DNA of 64,000 nt. It comes from Halomonas sp. SpR1. GTDB lineage: Bacteria; Pseudomonadota; Gammaproteobacteria; Pseudomonadales; Halomonadaceae. Location: assembly GCF_031010175.1 (NCBI RefSeq), contig NZ_JAUAMB010000015.1, positions 51,111 to 115,110 of the forward strand. Reading direction: 5' to 3'. Under the pieces are notes generated by a model, which worked only from the letters and a program-made list of their open reading frames with translations, ran no database searches and was not told the origin of the DNA. The stretch's first letter is position 1, and every line of letters starts with the position of its first letter. The translations under genes and the position numbers were made by a program. Below, piece after piece: positions 1 to 9,382 of this stretch.

Positions 1-89
1 GTGGTAAAAGAGACCGTGGTAAAAAAGATAGTGGTAAAAAGGACAGTGCTAAAAGCGAGAGCGGTAAAAGCGCTAGTATAAAAGAGACA
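1..89 (+). repeat. Degenerate 15-bp tandem repeat, about six copies
   Basis: Units begin GTGGTAAAAGAGACC, GTGGTAAAAAAGATA, GTGGTAAAAAGGACA, GTGCTAAAAGCGAGA and GCGGTAAAAGCGCTA, followed by a 14-bp last unit. The period is a multiple of three, so the repeat codes a pentapeptide repeat in the tail of the upstream protein. The copies are diverged, which suggests an old expansion. The array may continue left of the window. Confidence 0.75.
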
Positions 90-104
90 GTTAACCATCC
101 GTGA
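1..104 (+). CDS. C-terminal tail of an upstream gene (partial)
   Basis: An open frame enters from the left edge in frame 3 and stops with TGA at 102-104, eleven bases before tatA. It encodes a Lys/Ser/Gly/Asp-rich, clearly low-complexity tail built on GKKDS-like pentapeptides and ending in TVNHP. The 15-bp DNA repeats fit this frame exactly, which supports it being coding. In pseudomonads and relatives the gene before tatA is usually hisE (phosphoribosyl-ATP pyrophosphatase), so this may be a HisE with a charged extension. Nothing in the visible tail proves that. A frame-1 reading also stays open to TAA at 79-81 but gives a less natural composition. Confidence 0.5.
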   Translation, partial: GKRDRGKKDSGKKDSAKSESGKSASIKETVNHP

Positions 105-114
105 GGAAACGCAT

Positions 115-393
115 ATGTTAGGTGGTATTAGTATTTGGCAGTTGCTGATTGTGCTGGGCATTATTATCCTGATTTTCGGCACCAAAAAACTGCGCAACGT
201 GGGCACCGACCTGGGCGGGGCGGTCAAGGGCTTCAAGAAAGCCATGCACGACGAGGAGAAAAACAAAGAGGCAGATAAAGAAGACGCTGACCAACCCCAT
301 GCCAAAGTGAGCCATGAAGAGCCCGGCAACACTTATGACGTTCAAGCCGAAGAGAAACAGGCCGCAAGCGACCGCAACGAAGAGCGCAAATAA
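115..393 (+). CDS. tatA: Sec-independent protein translocase subunit TatA
   Basis: Pore-forming subunit of the twin-arginine translocase, which exports folded proteins across the inner membrane. The 92-residue protein has the family layout: a short periplasmic N-terminus, one transmembrane helix (about residues 5-21), the hinge [10 protein letters not shown], an amphipathic helix rich in Gly and Lys ([15 protein letters not shown]), then an acidic, charged, disordered tail. A GAGGAA ribosome site lies eight bases before ATG. It is first in a tatA-tatB-tatC operon with a 3-bp gap to tatB. The tail is rich in Asp, Glu and Lys, as expected in a moderate halophile. Confidence 0.97.
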   Translation: MLGGISIWQLLIVLGIIILIFGTKKLRNVGTDLGGAVKGFKKAMHDEEKNKEADKEDADQPHAKVSHEEPGNTYDVQAEEKQAASDRNEERK

Positions 394-396
394 ACC

Positions 397-912
397 ATGC
401 TGGATATCGGCTTTCTTGAACTGATGCTGATTGGCATCGTCGGGCTGCTGGTGCTTGGCCCGGAGCGGCTGCCCCGCGCTGCCCGTACGACGGGCATGTG
501 GATTGGCAAAATTAAGCGCACGGTATCCGGTATGCAGCGTGAAATCAGCGCCCAGCTGGAAGCAGAGGAGCTGCGTCAAAAGCTCAACGAACAGCAGAAG
601 AAGCTCGATGACAGTTTGAAGAAAGCAAAACTGGACGTAGAGAGTATTGCCGACTCCCCTGCCAGCTCTGATGCTGTGCCGCCAAAAACACCGTCCACCC
701 AGGCGGCGCAGAGCGACACGGAGCAGCGCGTTGCCAAGGCCAGCGCTCGATTGGATGACGCCCTGCAAACGGTGCGTGAAGAAACGCCTCCGTCATCTTC
801 CGCGCCTGACGCCTCAGCAGCGCCCCCCCGCCAGGCCGAACCGGACACGGCTAAACCTGAATCGGCGGCACCTAATAAGGCTGAATCTGAAAAGGATCGT
901 AATCACCAATGA
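397..912 (+). CDS. tatB: Sec-independent protein translocase subunit TatB
   Basis: Forms the twin-arginine signal-peptide receptor together with TatC. The 171 residues start MLDIGFLELMLIGIVGLLVL, a single transmembrane helix. The TatB-typical LGPERLP hinge follows at about 21-27, where the Glu distinguishes it from TatA. A long amphipathic/coiled helix (about 30-85) comes next, then a low-complexity Pro/Ala/Ser/Glu tail. Its TGA overlaps the tatC start as ATGA, implying translational coupling. The length is normal for the family and the long tail is species-variable. Confidence 0.96.
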   Translation: MLDIGFLELMLIGIVGLLVLGPERLPRAARTTGMWIGKIKRTVSGMQREISAQLEAEELRQKLNEQQKKLDDSLKKAKLDVESIADSPASSDAVPPKTPSTQAAQSDTEQRVAKASARLDDALQTVREETPPSSSAPDASAAPPRQAEPDTAKPESAAPNKAESEKDRNHQ

Positions 913-1700
913 GTATGTCTGGCGATTCAAAGGAGCCGCAGGAAGAACAGAGCCAAGCCCCCCTGATTGAGCACCTGATAGAGTTACGCTCACGGCTAAT
1001 GCGCGCCGTGATAGTGATTTTGGTGGTCTTTTTGGGCCTCTACTCCTTTGCCAATGATATCTATACCTTTGTTGCCGAGCCGTTGATGGCGCTGCTGCCT
1101 GAAGGCTCGCAAATGATCGCCACGGAAGTCGCTTCGCCATTCTTGGCGCCGTTCAAGCTTACCCTGGTGGTCGCGGTGTTTATCGCTATTCCCTTCGTAC
1201 TGCATCAGGCCTGGGCGTTTATTGCCCCGGGGCTTTACGATAATGAGAAAGCGCTGGCGATTCCCATTCTGGTCTCGAGCGTTGCGCTTTTCTATGGCGG
1301 CGCGGCGTTTGCCTACTACGTGGTTTTTCCACTGCTCTTTGAGTTTTTCACCCAAACCGGGCCGGAAAACGTCGCCGTAATGACCGACATTAACCAGTAT
1401 CTGAACTTCGTTCTTAAGCTGTTTTTTGCCTTTGGCGTAGCGTTTGAAATTCCCATTGCGACCTTCTTGCTTATCCTCTCTGGCGCTACCACCGTAGAGA
1501 GCCTGTCTAAAAAGCGCCCCTATATTATCTTAGGCTGTTTCGTGTTCGGTATGCTGCTAACGCCTCCAGATGTGATTTCTCAGAGCCTGCTGGCAATTCC
1601 GATGTACCTGCTTTACGAAGTCGGGCTGCTGTTCGGCCGCCTGGTGCGCAAACGCAAACGGGAGCAAGAGGCGGCTGAAGATCAAGAAGCCGACGTATAG
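909..1700 (+). CDS. tatC: Sec-independent protein translocase subunit TatC
   Basis: Core receptor of the Tat system; it recognises the RR signal peptide with TatB. At 263 residues with six predicted membrane segments it is a typical TatC. The conserved N-terminal cytoplasmic stretch LIEHLIELRSRL (about 19-30) and FVLHQAWAFIAPGLYDNEK (about 96-114, carrying the family's F-P-G and E residues) are visible. The ATG overlaps the tatB stop by 4 bp. A second in-frame Met at residue 3 could be the actual start. A strong bidirectional hairpin follows the gene. Confidence 0.97.
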   Translation: MSMSGDSKEPQEEQSQAPLIEHLIELRSRLMRAVIVILVVFLGLYSFANDIYTFVAEPLMALLPEGSQMIATEVASPFLAPFKLTLVVAVFIAIPFVLHQAWAFIAPGLYDNEKALAIPILVSSVALFYGGAAFAYYVVFPLLFEFFTQTGPENVAVMTDINQYLNFVLKLFFAFGVAFEIPIATFLLILSGATTVESLSKKRPYIILGCFVFGMLLTPPDVISQSLLAIPMYLLYEVGLLFGRLVRKRKREQEAAEDQEADV

Positions 1701-1727
1701 CGCTGGCAATTGACCGCATAAGTAATT

Positions 1728-1764
1728 AAAAAAGCCGCCGCCATCAATGATGGCGGCGGCTTTT
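1728..1764. terminator. Bidirectional intrinsic terminator after tatC
   Basis: Arms GCCGCCGCCATCA and TGATGGCGGCGGC form a 13-bp stem (1734-1760), with an A-run before and TTTT after. It therefore can end both tatC (+) and the convergent elbB (-). Confidence 0.9.
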
Positions 1765-1781
1765 AAATGGCTCACAGTTAT

Positions 1782-2453
1782 TTAAGCCGTGGTTAAATCC
1801 ATCATTTCATTGATGCGGTCTACCAGCTTAAAGATACCGGTCGCGGCTTCACTGATACGCGTTGCCAGCATATAGGCAGGCGTAGTGACCACACGGTGCT
1901 CAAGGTCAACCACAATATCTTCTACGCCGCAGCTGCGGTGCAGGCCGCCCATGGCGCTAATGGCACCGGAAGCCGCCGGGTCGTTACCCACTGTCACCGC
2001 AATGCCTTCATCCAATAGGCGGGGCACGAGGACGGGGGAGATACACATCAAACCAATCGGCTTGGCCTCCTCGCGAAACCCCACCAAAGCCACTTTTAAT
2101 GCATCTAGCACCTGCATACTGTCACCGGCGCTGGCGAAGTCCGACAGGTTCTTGGCGACGCCAAAACCGCCCGGCACGATCACAGCGTCAAACTTGTCAG
2201 CATCTAACTCCTCCAGCGGGCTGATCTCGCCCCGCGCCAGGCGGGCAGATTCCAGCAGCACATTGCGCTGCTCGCCCTCTACCACCTCTTGAGTGAGGTG
2301 GTTAACTACATGGTGCTGCTCTATATCTGGGGCAAAACAGCGGTAACCGATACCCAACTGATCCAAGCGCAGCAGCGTTAGCGTGGTTTCATATATTTCC
2401 GAACCATCGTAAACGCCGCAGCCGGCTAAAATCACTGCCACCTGTTTGGTCAT
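1782..2453 (-). CDS. elbB: Glyoxalase/isoprenoid biosynthesis protein ElbB (DJ-1/PfpI-like)
   Basis: A protein of the class-I glutamine-amidotransferase-like ES1/ElbB family. The E. coli homologue has glyoxalase activity and was linked genetically to isoprenoid synthesis; its real physiological role is unsettled. The 223-residue product shows AVILAGCGVYDGSEI at the N-terminus, VIVPGGFGVAKN before the nucleophile elbow, and PIGLMCISPVL carrying the candidate catalytic Cys. The start is set at the Met 16 codons inside the longest frame because AAGGAGA stands just upstream (2457-2463) and the family begins there. It is convergent with tatC and divergent from hemB. Confidence 0.9.
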   Translation of the reverse strand: MTKQVAVILAGCGVYDGSEIYETTLTLLRLDQLGIGYRCFAPDIEQHHVVNHLTQEVVEGEQRNVLLESARLARGEISPLEELDADKFDAVIVPGGFGVAKNLSDFASAGDSMQVLDALKVALVGFREEAKPIGLMCISPVLVPRLLDEGIAVTVGNDPAASGAISAMGGLHRSCGVEDIVVDLEHRVVTTPAYMLATRISEAATGIFKLVDRINEMMDLTTA

Positions 2454-2641
2454 GCCTATCTCCTTATCCCAGGGTCTGCCGAACGCAATACAGCAAAGCA
2501 ATCGCTCACTTTAGTCAGTCTGTCGTATTGTCACAAGGCGGCTTTCGCCGCAAGGCATGGCTGATATACTCCCTCCAAGCCTTCGGGCATGTTTATTTAC
2601 GATCCTTAATGTTCACGTTACCTGATTTTTACGACGTCTAA

Positions 2642-3664
<1,023 letters not shown>

Positions 3665-3675
3665 CCAGTAACGCT

Positions 3676-3710
3676 AAGATGACAACCAGGTGACACTTAT
3701 TTGTCATCTT
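3676..3710. promoter_or_regulatory. Inverted repeat with Pho-box-like element between hemB and ppk1
   Basis: AAGATGACAA (3676-3685) and TTGTCATCTT (3701-3710) are perfect 10-bp arms 15 bases apart. Read on the minus strand, 3679-3696 gives GTGTCAC-CTGG-TTGTCAT, which matches the 7-4-7 direct-repeat pattern of a PHO box (CTGTCAT repeats). ppk1 is a PhoB target in several proteobacteria, so a phosphate-control site is plausible. Its orientation is opposite to the gene, however, and a hemB hairpin without a U-run is the alternative. A further palindrome, CTGATA-N6-TATCAG, lies at 3727-3744. Confidence 0.35.
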
Positions 3711-3784
3711 CTCCCCGCATACTGCACTGATATACCAGTATCAGGCTATGATACCTTCGAGCTATCAACGCGGGGAGATCCACC

Positions 3785-5974
3785 ATGGACGAGCAAGCTT
3801 CAGAATCCTTACCACTATCGTCTACTGATCACACCAGCAGCGACGGCGATATGCCACTACGGATCAATCGCACCCCGACTGGGGTTCAGGCACGCGAAGT
3901 GCTGCCTGAAACTGATCTTGATGATACCCAGCTCTACTTTAATCGCGAGCTGTCACACCTCCAGTTCAATATCCGCGTGTTGGAACAGGCGTTAGACGAC
4001 GTCCACCCGCTGCTCAACCGGTTAATGTTCCTGCTGATTTTCTCGTCAAATATGGATGAGTTCTTCGAGATTCGCGTGGCGGGCTTAAAGCATCAAATTG
4101 CCCTGGGCGACGACACCACCGCCGCCGATGGTCGGCTGCCTAAAGCAGTGTTGGCGGAGATCTCGCAGCTTGCTCACGCCCAAATTGACCGCCAGTATCA
4201 GATACTCAACGACAACTTATTGCCCGCGCTTGAAAGCCATGGGCTACGTTTTCGGCGCCGAGATCAGTGGACTTCCAAGCAGAAAGCCTGGGTGAAGGCG
4301 TTTTTCGATAACGAAATTATGCCGGTCATCAGCCCGATTGGGCTCGACCCCTCGCACCCCTTCCCGCGTCTAGTGAATAAAAGCCTCAACTTTATCGTTG
4401 AGCTGGAGGGCAAAGATGCCTTTGGCCGCGCCGGGGGTATGGCGATTCTTCCTGCGCCGCGCTCGCTGCCACGCCTGATGGCACTACCTAAAGAACTCTG
4501 CGAAGAGGGGTTTTCCGAGTATGTTTTCCTCTCGTCGATGATCCATGCCCACGCCGAAGAGCTGTTTCCCGGTATGAGCGTACGCGGCTGCTACCAGTTC
4601 CGGCTGACCCGCAACGCGGATATGAGCGTTGATCCTGAGGAGGTCTCGGATCTCGCCTCGGCGCTGCGCGGTGAACTGCTGGCACGCCGCTACGGCAGCG
4701 GCGTACGCCTGGAAGTCGCCGACAGCTGCCCCGATGACTTGAACAACTTTTTGCTGCGTCAATTTGAACTCGAGAGCGGCGACTTATACCGTGTAAAAGG
4801 GCCTGTCAATTTAACCCGTATGATGTCGGTACTGGGTGATGTGGATCGCCCCGAACTGCTCTATCGGCCGTTCACCCCCAGCATTCCCAAAGCGCTCAAA
4901 GCGGGGAGTCTGTTTGATGCTATTGCCAAGAACGACATACTGCTCCATCACCCCTTCCAGTCGTTTACGCCGATTGAAGACCTGCTGCGCGAAGCCGCTC
5001 GTGACCCCCATGTACTAGCGATAAAGCAGACCCTTTACCGCACAGGAGCAGATTCGGCCATTGTTAACGCCCTGGTGGAAGCGGCCAGCCAGGGGAAAGA
5101 AGTCACCGTGGTCATTGAGCTGCGCGCGCGCTTTGATGAAGCCGATAACCTGCAGCTGGCTTCACGCCTTCAGGAGGCGGGCGCAATCGTTGTCTACGGC
5201 ATTATGGCGTACAAAACCCACGCCAAAATGCTCCACATTGTGCGCCGCGAAAAGGGTGAACTGTGCTACTACGCCCACCTGGGCACCGGTAATTATCACT
5301 CCAAAACCGCCAAACTATATACCGACTACAGCCTGCTGACCGCCAACAAAGCATTGTGTGCCGATGTGCATAAAGTATTTCAGCAGCTGTCGGGGATGGG
5401 CCGCGCACGCAAAATCGACACGCTGCTGCACGCGCCTTTCACGCTGCATGAGCGGTTGATAGAGATGATTGATCGAGAAGCGCAGATAGCACGCAAGGGT
5501 AAGCGCGGGCATATCATCATTAAGTGCAACTCGTTAACTGAACCAAAGCTTATCAAGGCGCTCTACCGGGCCTCCCAGGCGGGGGTTGAGTGCGATTTGA
5601 TTATCCGCGGCATGTGCTGTTTGAAGCCAGGAGTGCCAGGGGTTTCCGACAACATTCGCGTACGCTCGATTATTGGCCGTTTGCTGGAGCACACCCGGGT
5701 ATTCCATTTCCACAATGACGGCAAGCCGGAAACCTGGTGCTCAAGCGCTGATTTTATGGCACGCAATATGTTTCACCGCGTAGAGACCTGCTTTCCGCTA
5801 TTGGATAAGAAGCTCGCCACCCGGGTACGCAAGGATCTCGAAACCTACCTGGTGGATAACTGCCAGAGCTGGCTGCTGCAGACCGACGGCAGTTATCAGC
5901 TACAAGACCCCGGTGATGCCGACGCGATCAGCGCCCAGGAAACCCTGCTCTACGCTTATGCATCGAAAAGCTAG
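3785..5974 (+). CDS. ppk1: Polyphosphate kinase 1
   Basis: Reversibly transfers the ATP gamma-phosphate to inorganic polyphosphate. All four PPK1 domains are recognisable in 729 residues. The N-terminal domain contains YFNRELSHLQFNIRVLEQA and SSNMDEFFEIRVAGLK. The head domain follows. The two phospholipase-D-like catalytic domains contain AIKQTLYRTG, the HxK motif AYKTHAKML with the candidate phospho-His, HLGTGNYHSKTAKLYTDYSL, and GNSLTEP-type C-terminal motifs. About 40 residues of acidic leader precede the conserved core. ATG follows GGGGAGATCCACC. Monocistronic, ended by its own hairpin. No ppx lies next to it. Confidence 0.97.
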   Translation: MDEQASESLPLSSTDHTSSDGDMPLRINRTPTGVQAREVLPETDLDDTQLYFNRELSHLQFNIRVLEQALDDVHPLLNRLMFLLIFSSNMDEFFEIRVAGLKHQIALGDDTTAADGRLPKAVLAEISQLAHAQIDRQYQILNDNLLPALESHGLRFRRRDQWTSKQKAWVKAFFDNEIMPVISPIGLDPSHPFPRLVNKSLNFIVELEGKDAFGRAGGMAILPAPRSLPRLMALPKELCEEGFSEYVFLSSMIHAHAEELFPGMSVRGCYQFRLTRNADMSVDPEEVSDLASALRGELLARRYGSGVRLEVADSCPDDLNNFLLRQFELESGDLYRVKGPVNLTRMMSVLGDVDRPELLYRPFTPSIPKALKAGSLFDAIAKNDILLHHPFQSFTPIEDLLREAARDPHVLAIKQTLYRTGADSAIVNALVEAASQGKEVTVVIELRARFDEADNLQLASRLQEAGAIVVYGIMAYKTHAKMLHIVRREKGELCYYAHLGTGNYHSKTAKLYTDYSLLTANKALCADVHKVFQQLSGMGRARKIDTLLHAPFTLHERLIEMIDREAQIARKGKRGHIIIKCNSLTEPKLIKALYRASQAGVECDLIIRGMCCLKPGVPGVSDNIRVRSIIGRLLEHTRVFHFHNDGKPETWCSSADFMARNMFHRVETCFPLLDKKLATRVRKDLETYLVDNCQSWLLQTDGSYQLQDPGDADAISAQETLLYAYASKS

Positions 5975-5990
5975 GTATCTAAACACCAGA

Positions 5991-6016
5991 AACCCCGCTG
6001 CTTAGCGGGGTTGATT
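5991..6016. terminator. Intrinsic terminator between ppk1 and metE
   Basis: AACCCCGCT/AGCGGGGTT stem (5991-6012) with a 4-base loop and a short T-rich tail. It sits between two convergent genes and probably serves ppk1; the A-rich left flank may also help metE. Confidence 0.75.
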
Positions 6017-6030
6017 TTGACCTCTAACCA

Positions 6031-8328
6031 TTATGCATAACGTTGGCGAAGTAACTTGGCCGCTTCCACCATATTGGCCAGCGCTGGCTCTACTTCCGCC
6101 CAGTTGCGGGTTTTTAGACCGCAGTCCGGGTTGATCCACAGCCGTTCGGCGGGGATCTTCTCCAGGGCTTTCTCCATCAAATCGACCATCCAGCTCACCT
6201 CGGGAATATTGGGGGTGTGGATATCGTAAACCCCAGGGCCGATTTCGTTGGGATAGGCGAAATCCTGAAAGGCATCCAACAGGTGCATATCGGAGCGCGA
6301 CGTTTCGATGGTGATCACATCGGCATCAAGGGCTGCAATCGCCCCAATGATGTCGTTGAACTCCGAGTAACACATATGGGTATGAATCTGGGTGGCATTG
6401 GCCACGCCCGCGGCGCTTAGCTGGAAGCTCTCCACCGCCCAATCAAGGTACCCCTGCCACTCATGCTGGCGAAGCGGCAGCCCTTCACGCAGCGCCGGTT
6501 CGTCAATTTGAATAATCTTGATCCCCGCTTTTTCCAGATCCAGCACCTCATCGCGCAGCGCCAAGGCAATCTGGCGGCAGGTGGTTTCCCGTGGCTGGTC
6601 ATCGCGTACAAACGACCACTGCAGAATCGTCACCGGCCCGGTCAGCATGCCCTTCATGGGTTTGTCGGTCAGGCTCTGGGCGTACTCGCTCCAGCGTACC
6701 GTCATCGGCCTAGGCCGGGAGACATCACCAAAAATCACCGGCGGCTTAACGCAGCGTGAACCGTAGCTCTGCACCCAGCCAAAACGGGTAAAGGCAAACC
6801 CGTCTAGCTGCTCGCCAAAGTACTCCACCATATCGTTGCGCTCGGCTTCGCCGTGTACCGGCACATCGATAGCCAAGGCTTGCTGGCGCGCGACGGCGTA
6901 GGCAATTTCGGCCTGCATACGAGCCTCGTAGTCGGCTAGCGACAGCTCACCGGCCTTAAAGGCGCGTCGGGCGGCACGAATGTCGTCGGTTTGTGGGAAA
7001 GAGCCTATCGTCGTGGTGGGAAATAGCGGCAGCTTGAGCGCACGGCGCTGTGCCTCGGCACGCACGGTGTAGGGCGCCTGGCGCTGACTATCGGCGGGGT
7101 TAATCGCTGCCAAACGCTGGCTAACCACAGCCTGGTGAATGCGAGTTGACTCGCGCCGGGCATCCAGCGCCCGAGTGGCCTGATCCAGGCGCTCCTCATC
7201 GGCAGGGGTAACGCGGTTATCGATCAAGCGGGCCAGGGTCACCACCTCGTCTAGCTTCTGCCGCGCAAAGGCCAGCCAACTGATGAGCTCGTCATCAAGC
7301 TCGCTTTCCTGCGCCAAATCCACCGGTACGTGGAGTAGCGAGCAGCTCGGCGCCAGCCAAAGCCGCTTTCCCAAACGTACTTTTAACGGCAGCAGGCGTT
7401 CGCGCAAGGCAGCCAAATCGGCCCGCCAGATATTGCGGCCATCAACATAACCCACCGATAGCACCTGATGGGGGCCGAGACGATCAATCACACTATCGAC
7501 TTGCTGTGGTGCCCGTACGGCATCAATGTGCAAACCCGCTACGGGTAGGCGGGTAGCCAGGGAAAGATTATCGCCCAAGCCGCCGAAGTAAGTGGCTAGC
7601 AATAGCTTTAGTGGCGCAGACTGAAGGCGATGATAGGCACGCTCATAGGCCTGCTGCCACGCCAGCGGCAGATCCTGCACCAAAGCAGGTTCATCCAGTT
7701 GAACCCACTCAATGCCTTGGGTGGCGAGCCGCGCTAATATTTCGCCATACACATTAAGTACGCTATCGAGTAGCGTCAGGCGGTCAAAATCACTGCCCTT
7801 GGTTTTGCCCAACCACAACCAGGTCAGCGGGCCCGTCAACGTTACCTTGGGGGTAAAACCCGCGCGTAACGCTTCATCCACTTCATCAAACAGACGATTA
7901 GAAGCCAGGGTAAAGGTTTGCCCTGCGTGCAGTTCGGGCACGAGGTAGTGGTAATTGGTATCGAAGTACTTGGTCATTTCACAGGCCGCGGCGGGCTCAC
8001 CGCTGGGCGCCCGTCCGCGGGCCATGCGAAAGGTGGTATCAAGGTCGACCTCCCCGCCAGCCACCTCAGCTGTGGCGCTAAAGCGGCCTGGCACCGCCCC
8101 CAGTGCCACTGAGACGTTAAGCACCTGATCATAAAAGGCGAAATCACCCACGCTAACGAAATCCAAACCTGCGTCTTGCTGCGCCTGCCAGTGGCGCAAA
8201 CGCAGCTCGCGACCGGTGCTTTCAAGCTCGTTACGCGTGCACTCACCTTTCCAGTACGCTTCCGTGGCTTTTTTGAGCTCGCGCTGGGCGCCAATGCGGG
8301 GATAGCCGAGAATATGAGAAACTGTCAT
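6031..8328 (-). CDS. metE: Cobalamin-independent methionine synthase
   Basis: 5-methyltetrahydropteroyltriglutamate-homocysteine S-methyltransferase, the last step of methionine synthesis without B12. The 765-residue, two-barrel protein starts [19 protein letters not shown], the family N-terminus. The C-terminal barrel shows the zinc ligands in [10 protein letters not shown] and [10 protein letters not shown]. It also has [13 protein letters not shown], the canonical start of the catalytic half. A GTG ten codons upstream extends the frame, but the ATG at 8328 fits the family. Divergent from metR, whose product is the known activator of metE in enterics. No SAM riboswitch-like leader is evident. 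Confidence 0.97.
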   Translation of the reverse strand: MTVSHILGYPRIGAQRELKKATEAYWKGECTRNELESTGRELRLRHWQAQQDAGLDFVSVGDFAFYDQVLNVSVALGAVPGRFSATAEVAGGEVDLDTTFRMARGRAPSGEPAAACEMTKYFDTNYHYLVPELHAGQTFTLASNRLFDEVDEALRAGFTPKVTLTGPLTWLWLGKTKGSDFDRLTLLDSVLNVYGEILARLATQGIEWVQLDEPALVQDLPLAWQQAYERAYHRLQSAPLKLLLATYFGGLGDNLSLATRLPVAGLHIDAVRAPQQVDSVIDRLGPHQVLSVGYVDGRNIWRADLAALRERLLPLKVRLGKRLWLAPSCSLLHVPVDLAQESELDDELISWLAFARQKLDEVVTLARLIDNRVTPADEERLDQATRALDARRESTRIHQAVVSQRLAAINPADSQRQAPYTVRAEAQRRALKLPLFPTTTIGSFPQTDDIRAARRAFKAGELSLADYEARMQAEIAYAVARQQALAIDVPVHGEAERNDMVEYFGEQLDGFAFTRFGWVQSYGSRCVKPPVIFGDVSRPRPMTVRWSEYAQSLTDKPMKGMLTGPVTILQWSFVRDDQPRETTCRQIALALRDEVLDLEKAGIKIIQIDEPALREGLPLRQHEWQGYLDWAVESFQLSAAGVANATQIHTHMCYSEFNDIIGAIAALDADVITIETSRSDMHLLDAFQDFAYPNEIGPGVYDIHTPNIPEVSWMVDLMEKALEKIPAERLWINPDCGLKTRNWAEVEPALANMVEAAKLLRQRYA

Positions 8329-8345
8329 GATAAAGCCTACCAACG

Positions 8346-8425
8346 TGAATGATTTCACATAGTCTGAGCACCACGCCTTAGTGAATCAAACTAAAGTTTC
8401 TAATAGTAAAAATGAAAAATACTCA
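8346..8425. promoter_or_regulatory. Candidate MetR binding sites in the metE-metR intergenic region
   Basis: The MetR consensus is TGAA-N5-TTCA. TGAATGATTTCA (8346-8357) has both half sites with a 4-base spacer, and TGAAAAATACTCA (8413-8425) has the right spacing with one mismatch. Both lie between the divergent start codons, where MetR autoregulation and metE activation would require them. Homocysteine is the usual co-inducer. Confidence 0.5.
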
Positions 8426-8443
8426 CGATGATTGAGCAATTAC

Positions 8444-9382
8444 ATGATTGAGCTACGACACCTACGCACCCTGCTGGCACTGCGCGAAACCGGCTCTCTG
8501 GTCGATGCTGCCGATCGCGTGCATTTAACCCAATCGGCGCTATCGCACCAGCTTAAAGATCTAGAGAGCCGCGTGGACAGCGCGCTGTTTGTGCGCAAAA
8601 CCCGCCCAGTGGAGTTCACCCGCGCGGGGCTACGCCTGCTCGCCCTGGCCGACCAGGTACTGCCCGAAGTGCGCAAGGCGGAGCGTGATCTAGCGCGCCT
8701 GGCAGGCACCGAGCAGGGGCGTTTGCATATGGCCATTGAGTGCCACAGCTGCTTCCAGTGGTTGATGCCTACAGTGGATTACTTTCGTGATCACTGGCCG
8801 GAGGTGGAAATCGACATTCCCAGTGGCCATCACTTCGACCCGCTCCCAGCGCTTGCCCGGGAGCAGCTGGATCTGGTGATTACCGCCGACCCCCAGCCCC
8901 TTGAAGGTATTCACTACGCTCCGCTGTTTCGCTATGAAGGGCTATTGGCCGTGGCCCGACAACACCCTTTTGCAGGTCGGGGCTTCATTGAGCCCCAGGC
9001 GCTGGCCGAAGAGACGTTGATTACCTACCCCGTCGAGCAGTCGCGGCTGGATATTTTCACCCAGTTCTTGGAACCAGCGAATGTGCGCCCCAAGGAGATC
9101 CGCACTGCCGAATTAACCATAATGATGATGCAGCTGGTGGCCAGCGGGCGCGGCGTCTGCGCGCTGCCCAACTGGGCGCTAACCGAGTATTTAGAGCGCG
9201 ATTACGTGAGCGCGGTAAAACTAGGTGAGCATGGGGTATGGAGCACGCTATATGCCGCGATTCGCGAAGAGACCCATGAAGCGCCGTGGATGCAGGATTT
9301 CTTACGCACTGCGCGGGAAACCTCCTTTGCAGTGCTAACGGGGGTTAAGCCGGCGGATCGCGACGGGGAACCAGCAGCGTAA
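8444..9382 (+). CDS. metR: LysR-family transcriptional regulator MetR
   Basis: LysR-type activator of methionine genes, including metE and itself. The 312-residue protein begins MIELRHLRTLLALRETGSL, the family start. Its winged HTH at about 18-60 contains the recognition region VHLTQSALSHQLKDLE, and an effector-binding domain follows. A TTG four codons upstream extends the frame, but ATG at 8444 agrees with known MetR proteins. Divergence from metE and candidate operator sites between them support the assignment. The 3' end overlaps the 3' end of the convergent histidine kinase gene by 38 bp. Confidence 0.92.
   Translation: MIELRHLRTLLALRETGSLVDAADRVHLTQSALSHQLKDLESRVDSALFVRKTRPVEFTRAGLRLLALADQVLPEVRKAERDLARLAGTEQGRLHMAIECHSCFQWLMPTVDYFRDHWPEVEIDIPSGHHFDPLPALAREQLDLVITADPQPLEGIHYAPLFRYEGLLAVARQHPFAGRGFIEPQALAEETLITYPVEQSRLDIFTQFLEPANVRPKEIRTAELTIMMMQLVASGRGVCALPNWALTEYLERDYVSAVKLGEHGVWSTLYAAIREETHEAPWMQDFLRTARETSFAVLTGVKPADRDGEPAA

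Noticed and set aside
1..89. CRISPR-like spacing of a short repeat
   Set aside because: Units are directly contiguous with no spacers and fit a coding frame.
118..768. 216-codon minus-strand frame opposite tatA/tatB
   Set aside because: Antisense shadow of well-supported Tat genes; no ribosome site and an odd composition.
7974..8294. Alternative frame within metE
   Set aside because: Same-strand shadow of a complete, canonical MetE.
8329..8443. SAM or cobalamin riboswitch before metE
   Set aside because: The gap is only 115 bp, has MetR-type sites and no riboswitch-like stem arrangement.
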